Source: Rhizophlyctis rosea
Taxonomy: Eukaryota > Chytridiomycota > Chytridiomycetes > Rhizophlyctidales > Rhizophlyctidaceae
Assembly: GCA_027596075.1 (NCBI GenBank)
Contig: JADGJC010000390.1
Coordinates: 1-33,719, forward strand
Direction: 5' to 3'
DNA: 33,719 bases
The notes beneath the pieces were generated by a model. That model was not told the origin of the DNA and searched no databases. It saw nothing but the letters and a program-made list of their open reading frames with translations. Position numbers and translations under genes: made by a program. Positions 9,420 through 18,705 of the stretch are shown here, one piece after another (the first letter of the stretch is position 1; every line of letters begins with the position of its first letter).

Positions 9420-10290
9420 GTGAATGTGAGGTGCGGCAAACGGCCTGCGCATAAGTACTCGGTCATGAAGGATCTTATGCGTGTTGATCCGGCTGAGTTT
9501 CAACGAGAAATCATTAGATCCCTGCTCTTCGCCGGCGCGAATCCGAACGACGACGAATTGGCGGTCGTGCGGATGGCCGCTAATGACAAAACCACCTATA
9601 CCGTGACATACAAACCGAATGGCAACTGCACCGCAGCGTCTGGCAATCCAGACGACTACCTGTCTCTTTACATGATTGCTGATTCCGGTGTACGAACAGC
9701 CGAAGACGGTGGGTGGGATTCCGGGCCTGGCTGGAAGAATATGCAAACCTGGCTCCGATTCTTACCCCGTCGAAAACTTACGCAACCCGCGCCCGTTTGG
9801 TACGACGTACAGTTATATGCCATACTACGTCAAATCCTACTTCACTCTCAAAGGCTGTATGGACTCCCACGTGTCCGTTCCCCTCCTGGCAACTCATCCT
9901 AAACGTCATGGCCCTCTCCCGCCCTACAGTTCTCGCTGCGTCCCGCAATACCTCACGGGGATCGACTTCGTCTTCGTTGAAGAAGCGTTCGAGTGGGTGT
10001 TCTTGAGCATGGACGTGCGGGCTGCGTTGTGGGGCGGACTGGAGGTCCATGAGGCCAATCGCGAGTTTGGAGCTTTGGCGGGATTGCCGATGGAAGACTT
10101 GGGGTGTGGGGTGGTGTGTATCTTTAGTTTATGAGTGAGGAGAGTGCGGTTTATTGGGAGAAGTATGGGAGTATTGCGTTTGATGCGGATCAGAGGGCGG
10201 TTTTGACGAGTTGTGTTCTGAAGTATAGTGGGGAGGGGGTGGAAGAAGGGGATGCGTGGGGGTTTGGGAAAACGTACGGTCGCTGGGGAG
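9420..10290 (+). pseudogene. Frame-broken remnant of a long unidentified protein
   Basis: Protein-like sequence continues for about 850 bp but moves among all three plus frames. Segments include DPAEFQREIIRSLLFAG, GNPDDYLSLYMIADSGVR (9420-9700), GFRAWLEEYANLAPIL (about 9713-9765), YSYMPYYVKSYFTLKGCMDS (about 9810-9865), FVFVEEAFEWVFLSMDVRAA (about 9970-10025), and SEESAVYWEKYGS further on. There is no recognisable catalytic motif, membrane segment or repeat, and I do not recognise the family. A structural protein, including one from an old mobile or viral insertion, is conceivable, but nothing in the sequence proves it. Composition flips from C-rich to G-rich around 9970, as in other exons of this window. 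Confidence 0.4.
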
Positions 10291-12213
10291 CAGGGTCGTG
10301 ATTGGGGATGTGGTGGGGAGTTGGGAGGGGAGAATGTCATGTAGTAATTTTGGATGTGAGGTTTATGGGAAATTGCGGTAGCGGTAGGGGATTGGGATTA
10401 TGTAGTGATACAGTCGCCGTTTCGTTCTCGTGTTGCTATGGCTTGTTCGGTACACGTTGTCAATACAGTTGTTCGCTTGTAGTATTGGAAAGAATGAACG
10501 CAAAGTGCATCAATGGGTAACGTTCATGGCCCATCAAACGCTAGTTTGGCGAATCTCATTCTCGCGGAGTCGACAGACAAGGTCCTTCACATCTTTCACG
10601 TGCTGTGGAAATTATGAATGGCAGTGGAACGATTGTTCCGTTTCTCAACGAAATCGAACGATGATATTACAAGATTGCAACCCTGAATGTATTGGATGTT
10701 ATCAAAGCGTGATTATATACATGCAGACTATTCTGGGTGAGATGATGAACTACAAAAGACTTGATGGGAAACTGGGCTCTGTCTTTACAGGGGCTTGTCA
10801 CCCTCATGACTAAGTCATGGCGCACATTACAGTCTTCCCCAGACTGCCTACACGGACTGCGGGTGGCGTGGAACGGAAGTGCGTGTAGCATTCGCGCCTA
10901 TGCCGGTCATGATTACTTCTGGACGCACACCGCCTTCTAGCCAAACGGTGTTGTCAACTACTACCCCTTGCCCCGGTCACCTATTTGCCACACGAAGTGA
11001 AACAACGGCCTCTCCCGCAATAGAGTGTAGATTATTGTCCGACACCGGTCGGGCCCGGACAGTACACTGGCAGCGCGAAGCATGCCAGGGACCCAGACCA
11101 ACAGGCCTAGTGCGATGGACGGAGAACACATGTGCCTACTTGGACCCTTGAACATAGCGCGGTGGTAGTCTGTGTGGGGAGCGAGGGGAACGCATGGTGG
11201 GTGGTGCCACACATTCCCCGAAATCAGTAGTGTAATGAATGGGAAGAGATGTGATAAAGCTGACAGTGTAGGCCTACCTTGTAAGGGACACCTGGAACAG
11301 ATTTCAGGTCATACGGACTAGGGTCCATTTGCCTTCTTGGGGCGAATTGAATTATTGGAGACAGTTGAACATGATCACAGGCACAAATCGGAACATCCTG
11401 TTTATCCCATTCCGGGTTGATTGCAAAAGGACCCTGACCGCTCGGCACTGAGATCCCATAAGATCGCAGTAACAGAGATGGTAGTTTTTGTTTACGTAGC
11501 TTGAGATTGTCCTGCAACTTTAAACTTGTCTCTTCAGTCTTAACAACTCCACTCTTTGGTTACTTTCAGGTCACCATAGCCGGAATAGAGAACACGTGTA
11601 AACAAATATAGGTATCTTGACACCGCAAAGGAGTTCGCGCTGCTTCCACCCGTCTTCAGAAATCCCCGCACTGTATCGTCCCACAAAGCAGCAAAACATA
11701 GCTCCGCGCGGAATCTCCCTACATACTCAATATTTGCTGAAAACAATAATTACAACATAATTCGCCGCCTTCTTGCTGTAGTGAGGGAACTTGCGCTGGT
11801 GTTTACATCGTATAGGGTCAGAACATTCAAAGCAATCAACGGGATTGTCAATAAGGTAGGCAGGCGGAAACAAAGGCTCGCACAGACGGTGGAGATGAGG
11901 TTTGTGCATATCCTCGGAAAATTTTTGCATAGAAATGTCCTCGTGCCTTGATCGCGTGCAGTTAGAAGATTCGTGAAGCGGGTTCTGTATGCAAGCGGGT
12001 GTCGCGTACAAGGGAAGATGGTACACACACCGGTAGCGGGGGAAGGATGTAAATAGCCGCGAAGCGGGTTCGCAATTAAGTGCATCCTGCGTGAGCTTTG
12101 TGTAGCAGAATCCACCGATGGACGGCTTGGCGGCGGTTTCATTCGGCGTAATGGGGTGCTGCAGACAATACACTTGAGCGTAAACAAACCTAACCCGATT
12201 TCCTTTTATACAG
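10291..12213. other. Gene-poor stretch, nothing recognised
   Basis: No RNA gene, repeat or known protein was seen. On the minus strand a frame at 12254-11727 contains a Cys-rich end (DCFECSDPIRCKHQ) preceded by an intron-like GTATAA...CTGCAG segment. This could be a small Cys-containing gene, but start and family are unclear. Short plus-strand frames around 10430-10813 and 10879-11151 look random in composition. Confidence 0.3.
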
Positions 12214-12514
12214 ATGGGAACATTTGCGGGCGTCGATCTGGTCTCAAAATGCAAAGCGGTAGACTCCTTTCAGTCATCTTCAGACTCCGAAGGCGAAGCG
12301 GGCGATGAAGGGAACTATTTGGAAGAAACAGCGTGTAGAAGCGCACGATGAGTCCACTCCCCGACATAAAGTGCGCACCATTCAATTTGACCCACTGGCA
12401 ACGCGGAAGGCAGCACCGACTACATTTGTTGGTGAGGACGTCGTGGAACTAGAACCGCTGAGACCTGCGTCAGCTAGAGTGAGTGATTGGGACGTGCTTG
12501 TTGCTACGGATTTT
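12214..12514 (+). pseudogene. Fragment of an acidic unidentified protein
   Basis: After an acceptor-like TTTTATACAG, one frame reads MGTFAGVDLVSKCK and then an acidic serine stretch, SSSDSEGEAGDEGNYLEE. The following sequence continues protein-like in the next frame (VRTIQFDPLATRKAAP, then ELEPLRPASARVSDWDVL) up to a GTAAGT donor at 12515. One base shift near 12330-12350 is required. No family is recognised. It is listed as a fragment because no further exon was found before 13031. Confidence 0.35.
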
Positions 12515-13030
12515 GTAAGTGTTTGTGGTTTTTTCTTGGTACGCGTGTGTGTGTAGGGCGGTCTTCAGGGAAAGGAGGGGGAGGGTGGACTTTTATTATG
12601 AGGGGTGGTGAATAGTCGTGCGTGAACGGAAAATGAGTCTTCGCAGATGAAGCATGGTGAAGAATCGACAACTTGCCGAAGTTCCATATTGCGTACAGCA
12701 GGGATGTGTGGATCATACGGCTGCATGCGCGGAAACTTTGCATTGCGCGCTGCCGCCAGACGACCTGACATCAAATCCTTGACATACGTCTACGTCGATT
12801 GGCTCAGAACATAAGCTGTTGGAAATGGAGAAATACGTGGAACTCTGGCGAATGAATTAACTCTCCACTTCTGCCACAATGTCTGACCTCCCTAGTCATT
12901 GTTCTCCTCTGTCTCCACCCGCTGGTTGCGATCGGCTCAATCACAGGCGCACTTTCTCGGCGTATGGTCTTAGGGTGCCTAACCTACACAACCTCCCCTC
13001 TTTCATAAACTACCAGACCCAGTACCAGGC
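12515..13030. other. No gene seen
   Basis: This spacer separates the acidic-protein fragment from the cystathionine gamma-lyase remnant. I see no open frame with protein-like character and no repeat. Confidence 0.4.
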
Positions 13031-13263
13031 GCCGTAACCCCCCTCAACAACCTTCGCCCGATCCGCCGCAGGAATCCACAAAGGCTACGACTACTCCCGC
13101 TCCGGCAACCCGCAACCGCAACGCTTTCGAAACCGCCATCGAAGGCGGGAAGTACGGACTAGCCCTTCGCCTCTGCGGTGAACACAACCGTTTCAGTGCT
13201 TAACCCTCGTCCTCACCGGCGGACACATCTGTCAGTGTGAACGACACCTATGGTGGGACGTTC

Positions 13264-13397
13264 AGGTACTTTATGAAAGTGGCGAGTAATCATGGGGTTG
13301 GGAGTTACGTTTGTGGATCTTTTTTGGTTCCGGAGCAGGTATTTTATGCAAGTGGCGAGTAGCAATGGGGTTGGAGTTACGTTTGTGGATCTTTTTG
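13264..13397 (+). repeat. 73-bp tandem duplication within the cystathionine gamma-lyase remnant
   Basis: Copies at 13264-13325 and 13337-13397 both encode RYFM(K/Q)VAS..GV.VTFVDLF with few substitutions. Copy 1 has one extra G. A functional enzyme has this segment once, so the duplication is a post-inactivation event or an assembly artefact. Confidence 0.85.
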
Positions 13398-13561
13398 ATG
13401 CGGAGAATTGGAGGAGTGCTGTTCAGGATAATACGAAGATTGTTTGGATTGAGATGCCGAGTAAGTAATTGCTTGTGATTGTTTATTTCATTCTTTGGGT
13501 TGGGGTTGGGGGGGGAGGGGGGGTTGGGGCGGTTGATTTGGATTGTGTTGAGTTGACTGGA

Positions 13562-13595
13562 GGGGGGGGGGGGGGGGTTGAGGTGNNNNNNNNNN
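13562..13595. other. Poly-G run followed by a 10-N assembly gap
   Basis: Sixteen consecutive G (13562-13577) are followed shortly by ten N at 13586-13595. The gap is inside the intron of the cystathionine gamma-lyase remnant and marks uncertain assembly there. Confidence 0.95.
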
Positions 13596-13893
13596 ATATA
13601 GACTGGCACTCGTTCCAGATCTCGCTCAAATACCTAAATACCAATGTCTCCCCCTTCTGATCCCACCCCCAGCAAACCCCAACCCTGCGCCTTGTAGACA
13701 TCGCCGCAATCTCCCGCATCCTCCACACCTACCCCTCCTCGTAGTAAACGACACCTTCGTGTTCTCCTACTTCCAAAACCGCCCTCTTCATCAGCGCAGA
13801 CATCGTAGTCCACAGCGTAACAACCGACACTCCGATGTCGTCATGGGTCTCGCTATAATGATTTCCGACGCAATGCTTGACCGTCTGTGGTAG

Positions 13894-14432
13894 TTGTTAG
13901 TGGACGGTCGGAATTGAGTCACGTTACAGAACGGCACCGTAGTGGCTTTGGAAACCCTAACCCTAAACATACAGGAATGATATATTGTTTCCGGTGGTGC
14001 TCAGATACCATCATCTTGATCTTGGAGAAGTGTGGGCATTTATGTGGCATTCAGATGGGAAGAAGGAGACGATTTCAAAGAGCATGAACGGCCCAAGGAG
14101 TCCTGGAACTAAGCTTCTGTGCTATATGCAAGAGGCTGATTAGGAGACTATTGTTCCTTGCTATAGGTAGCTCCGTTCGTGTAAAAATGAACCAATTCGT
14201 TGATGGGGGCACTGTGATGTGGCGGTCGATTTTTGCCAAGCCGCGCATGTGCCACCAGTGGGGATTTTAAGCCCAAGTGGCAAGGACTAGGGCTTCTTGG
14301 CTTGTTCCCTCACAAATTTCGTAGCTCCTCACTCAAACCGTCCAACACCTCGCATATCAACGTAGAGCACCACTGGTCACTCAACAGAAATCCTGACGGT
14401 ATTCACTGAACCAAACAGTGTATTGAGTGATT
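13894..14432 (+). other. Intergenic region upstream of the RS-rich zinc-finger gene
   Basis: No gene is seen. The last 150 bp before the ATG at 14433 are the likely promoter and leader, but no clear TATA box is visible. Confidence 0.3.
13952..13968. repeat. Short CCCTAA telomere-like motif
   Basis: Two adjacent CCCTAA units with flanking partial units lie just downstream of the pseudogene. The motif is the reverse complement of TTAGGG. Two units can arise by chance. Confidence 0.5.
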
Positions 14433-17028
14433 ATGCGCTACGAGGAGGACGGGGAGTGGGGGGATGGTGGCGACAGGGGACGGCAGCGTCGGTATCATCG
14501 CAGTCGGACACGGTCACGCAGCAAGAGTAAAGAGCGTCATCGTCACCACAACCATCAACGAGACCGTTCACGATCGCCACGTCAAAGCCGAAATCGTCAG
14601 AGATCCACTTCCTCGTATGCCAGGAGTGCCCGCATTCATGCTTCATCGTCGCACTCATCGACACCGCCGGCCAAAACGATCATGCATAACACTGATAAAG
14701 GCCGGTCTTCTCGGCATCATGCAAGGGCCACGGAAGGGCTGTCTCCGTGACACGTTGAGCTCGTTGGACGATGAGCGGGAACGTTCCGGATCGAAGGGGA
14801 GGAGAAGGGATGCAAGAATTGAATTGAGACTGTCTGAAGGATCGGCTGTGCATGAGGGTCATACAATATCTCGGCGTGTCCCGCAACCTTCGTCCACAGC
14901 CTCACAGGCATCATCTGCTCCTTATGGATCCGTTTTGGTCTCCGATTCGATGCTCGTTGAGAAGACTTTCCCTAAGGGCTTGTCGTTGAAAGAGCAACTC
15001 CAGCAATATGGAGAGGAGCTAAGACCGTTCTGGCTCAAGCGTCCGCCTTTCACTTGTCAAATATGTTCCGTGAAGTTCAAATTCAACTGGAAGCTGCATG
15101 ACCATTACGTGAACGATCACGCAAATGTCTCAGCGTGCAGAATAGTTCGCGCGCTGCTCAAGACGGACACGGCTACGGTGGAGGATTTGCAGATTCTTGG
15201 CCCTTACAGTTGCGAAAAGTGTCAGCGAAATTTCATCTCGTCCGAGAAAAAGGTTGAGCATTTGATCCGCCAGCACAAAATGAACAAGGATGAAGCGCAG
15301 ACTCGTGCCAGAACTCCTGAGGACATCGAAACCCTCCCTTCATCGAGGGAGGAGGAGCATTTGCCGGGTTTTGACGTGACGAAGGGGCCTGTGTATGTAA
15401 GTATCATCGTCCTTGAAGTTATCTTTTTCCACAACTGCTGTGAAGTTCTCCTGCGCATTGTGGAGATTATCCGCTGCAAACGTGTGACAAGAATCTTTCC
15501 TTCAATTCATCATATCAGAGCGGGGCAACAGTCGGAGAAGCTCCGGTTTACTCGGGTGACCAGCCGCGCCTCCCACATCATCCGGCGAAGCGATTCTGCA
15601 AAGTGTGCTGGCACCAGAAGCCGTCACGTGTACCTTTCAACGGCACTCTGAGCGAATGCGAAAATCACGTCGTCAACATCCATGGCAAAAAAAAGCGAAA
15701 AGCTTGGAGATACCTAGATGTGGTTCCAATGATGAAGCGCGGATTCTGGAAAGCGTCGATGATCGGTCGTGCTGATAAGAGTTTGGTTCAACAAACAACA
15801 GGTAATTTGGGATTGTTCCATTCAATAGATCGACGCTCATTCCTGACCTTTCTCCAGCGGAAGGAAAGCAGAAACCTGCGCAGTCTGGGACGAAGCGCCG
15901 TGCGGACGACCGACAGAGCGCTACGGCAAAGACCAATGATCATGATCAATCAACGCAGTCTGATAGGGCAGACGATGCATCGAAACCGGCCAGAGAGAGC
16001 AAAACGGAAGATGAAAAGTCCTTGAGCAACTTCAGCGTCGGGCCCAATGTCAACGCGAGCAGCAATCCCGTCCAAGCGCTCTTACAGACCATTGCCGGCT
16101 CTAACGTCAGGCCCCGCATGGATGGGTTCCTTTCTGGCTCAATGGTGCATTCTACTGTTGCGGAGAACCAGCCAGAGCAACCGAAGCTTTCGTTCACTTC
16201 CATTGAGGATTTGATTTCTGATGGGAAGGAGGGGCAGAAGAAGGAGAAGAGCGGGGAACGTGGCAATGGCAAGCCGTCGTTCTCGGGAGCGGTGAAGCAC
16301 CTTTCGACAGGGAAAGGCGTGATTGAGGACTCGCAACATTTGGAGAAGAAGGATGGAGCCGGTGACGGGTGGGAAGGGACAAGCACGCCGTGGGCGTCGG
16401 CGGTTGCTGGAAAGCAAGGATCGAAGCTGGCAAATGAAGGGAATATGTTTGGGAGGAGTCAGTTGGGAGGCGCAAGTCCAGCCGGGGGGATGTACACACC
16501 TTCGTTCGGCAACACAAGCGGTGAGAGCTGGCGGAACAGCAACCCACGATTCGGAGAAAGTAGTTGGCAAAAGAGCAATCTACGTTTTGGTGGACGACCA
16601 GGGGCAATTTGATGGGTATGCTCATGGACGCCACACCTTTGCGTGGGGTTACGGGTGGGTCATCAGTGCATGCTGCGCCGGCACTACCTCAAGGGTCGCC
16701 GTTCGCAAGGTTGAGTCCAATCGCTCCTCGTCGCGACATGCTTCGCAATCTCGACACGCCCAGCGGATCCACATCCTCTGCGTTATCGCATCCGCAGCAT
16801 TTACCTCAAGCGTCCCGCTTTGCAGCCTTGAGTCCAATCGCTCCTCGTCGCGACATGTTTGGCAATCCCGACACGTCTGGTGGATCCACGTCCTTCGGCG
16901 CCTTGCATACGCAGCACCCAGCATCGTCTACACCTCGCCGTGGGAGCTACGAGGTCAGCGATGTCTCCATGGACATATCTGACGACAGCGCTCGTGTGTC
17001 GGATATGGAGAGCTTCGAGGATCAGTGA
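14433..17028 (+). CDS. RS-rich C2H2 zinc-finger protein; two apparent frameshifts
   Basis: Exons are 14433-15396, 15519-15801 and 15858-17028. Introns are GTAAGT...TATCAG and a 56-nt GTAATT...CTCCAG with a CTGAC branch site. The N-terminus is an RS domain (RSRTRSRSKSKERHRHH), which suggests nuclear-speckle or RNA association. Three fingers follow: FTCQICSVKFKFNWKLHDHY, YSCEKCQRNFISSEKKVEHL and an atypical FCKVCWHQ...CENHVVNIH. The tail is Ser/Gly-rich with FGESSWQ-type repeats and a 39-codon duplication. Continuity needs one extra base removed near 14749, and about one base added near 16600 within an AGGGG run. Without the first correction, an ATG at 14464 opens the finger frame but loses the RS domain. 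Without the second, the protein ends at 16612. A 53-nt intron (16521-16573) could replace the second shift. Confidence 0.7.
16690..16925 (+). repeat. 39-codon tandem duplication in the RS zinc-finger gene
   Basis: Two copies offset by 117 bp encode PQ(G/A)S.FA.LSPIAPRRDM, then G/RN.DT...GSTS. The central 28 bp are identical. The in-frame period supports translation of this frame beyond the apparent frameshift at about 16600. Confidence 0.85.
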
Positions 17029-17032
17029 AGTG

Positions 17033-17210
17033 CGGGTGTGCGTATCGTTCGGTGGCAAAGGCGTGTACAAATATCTTGGAAAGGGCGGATACGGCAGGTG
17101 TTAGGGCAATAGCAGTAATGCATGGTGTGCGTACTGTTGGGTGGTAAACACACGTGCAAAATTCAAGGAAAGGGCGGGGATGGCAGATGTTAGGGCAGTA
17201 GCAGTAATGC
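17033..17210 (+). repeat. 89-bp tandem duplication in the 3' UTR
   Basis: Two diverged copies with period 89 bp share AAGGGCGG, TTAGGGCA(A/G)TAGCAGTAATGCAT and other blocks. They lie directly between the stop codon at 17026 and the AATAAA at 17247. The period is not a multiple of three, which fits an untranslated position. Confidence 0.8.
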
Positions 17211-17246
17211 ATATCATTTCAATACACTTTTGCAACATTCGTGTGT

Positions 17247-17252
17247 AATAAA
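17247..17252 (+). terminator. Polyadenylation signal AATAAA
   Basis: An AATAAA lies about 220 bp after the zinc-finger stop codon, in an AT-rich context and beyond the 89-bp repeats. It is the likely 3' end signal for that gene. Confidence 0.55.
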
Positions 17253-18705
17253 TACTTTGAATTGTTCTAATGAGTGAGGGATTCCGTAATCGTGGATGTT
17301 GAATTTCTGTCGAGGATTGGGCTTTTCGCTGTGGGTGAAGAAGCCAGCACGGCAGACCATCTGATCCATAATGGTCCCTCCCCATCATCCAGCAAGTGAT
17401 ATAGAGCCGTCTCGAATATGATCAAACCAGATTTATTGGAATACGTATATTTCTGATACAAGCAGACTGTCTCATATGCGAAAATCTACTGTCCGCGCCA
17501 CCCTCAAAAACAAATTTGACATGGTTTGCCCCTGCTTGGAACGCACTTACCTGACCTCGACTCGTGTAAAATTATATACATGCTATTATTTTGCCTTTTC
17601 GGGTACCTCTCCTTCCATTACTTTGCAGTCGCTTCCCGCTTTACTATGAATTGCTTGGACTACAAGTGTTTTCTCGCAGGTTGTGTTGCGAGACTTAACG
17701 ATTGAGCGGTGAGTGGTGGTTGGAGTTTGACGCTATTACAGTCGCGCTACTCACGTCCAGAAGAAGTGTTGCCGTGCTTCCGCTATTATGTTGCTAGACC
17801 TCACATGACTAGTTGTGATCATCGATACCGTAGTTGCGAGGTAGGTTGATATTATGAGCCTGTGAGTAATGGCGACCGAAGCGTGAGGTCACAGGTGAGG
17901 CGCTGGGTTCAAAGGGACGCATGCTTTGGGTTCTGCTAAGTTTGTGTTAACTTACCAATGCAAATTTATGGGTGCCCTACTGGTAGATACGTGACTGCAA
18001 GGGCAGATATAGAATTGTCCATAAGTCGTGTTGGAGTATCGTGCGTTGTGAGGATGGGAGGTGGGGATGGGACTTGACTTTGACCGGGTGTGAATTTTTG
18101 ACGTAAACATTGTATCGTTAGATGTTTCAATTTTTTGCTTTGGATTGTCAATAAAAAGAGGTTTTTTTTTTCAACCGTGTGTTTTGAATTGACTGTTCCA
18201 AGAGTGCTGGTTATATTGCGACTGTTTCGAGTGTGTTTGCTGGAGCTTTGTCAATGCATGGATGCAACGGAATGTCGACAGTGGCAGTCAGGAATGAATC
18301 ACGGCCAAGAACTTGCAATTGTTACGCTGTGCAAAACAATTTTTTCACTTTTTTGACTTTTTTCGTCATGCCGATTATGCCATTTGTGATGGGACCACCG
18401 ATTTATAGGTTCTGGTCGTACAACAGCACGTGTTCATCGGGTGATTGGGTAATCAGCCAGTTTCTGAATCGCCAATTCAGTCCGCCTCTTGTGGAAAGTC
18501 AAGAGAACCCCTTTCCCACACTCCAACCTCCATTTCGACACAAATCACTTTGCCACACCTACCTTACCCTTCTCCCCGTCTCCAACCAACAGCGCTTATC
18601 ACGTTTTCGACTCCTACTGTATATAGAATCAGCGCATCCTACGCAGTTGTATATATCACATATGAATTATCTGTAACACTTCGGGCACGCACAACAGTTG
18701 GAAAT
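17253..18705. other. Intergenic region before the kinase gene
   Basis: About 1.4 kb without a supported gene. It contains an isolated AATAAA at 18150, a T-run near 18162-18170 and a C/T-rich leader-like stretch at 18500-18600. A tRNA B-box-like match was not found. Confidence 0.4.

Larger units (their letters stand above)
13031..13893 (+). pseudogene. Cystathionine gamma-lyase pseudogene
   Basis: The remnant follows the PLP-dependent Cys/Met-metabolism enzyme family that makes cysteine from cystathionine. In order: TTFARSAAGIHKGYDYSRSG near the N-terminus, then RNAFETAI and GGKYGLA, then VSVNDTYGGTFRYFMKVAS. After that come WRSAVQDNTKIVWIEMP, a GTAAGT...CCCCAG intron (13461-13672), TLRLVDIAAISRIL, VVNDTFVFSYFQ and DIVVHSVT, then SDVVMG-like residues. 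At least five small indels are needed. The Schiff-base lysine expected after HSVT is replaced by Thr, and the last third of the enzyme is absent. A 73-bp internal duplication and an assembly gap lie within. The retained intron argues against a retrocopy. Confidence 0.85.

Noticed and set aside
13952..13968. Telomere or chromosome end
   Set aside because: Only two CCCTAA units are present and ordinary genes continue on both sides.
17870..17930. Possible tRNA B-box (GGGTTCAAAGG)
   Set aside because: No matching A-box, acceptor stem or cloverleaf could be drawn around it.
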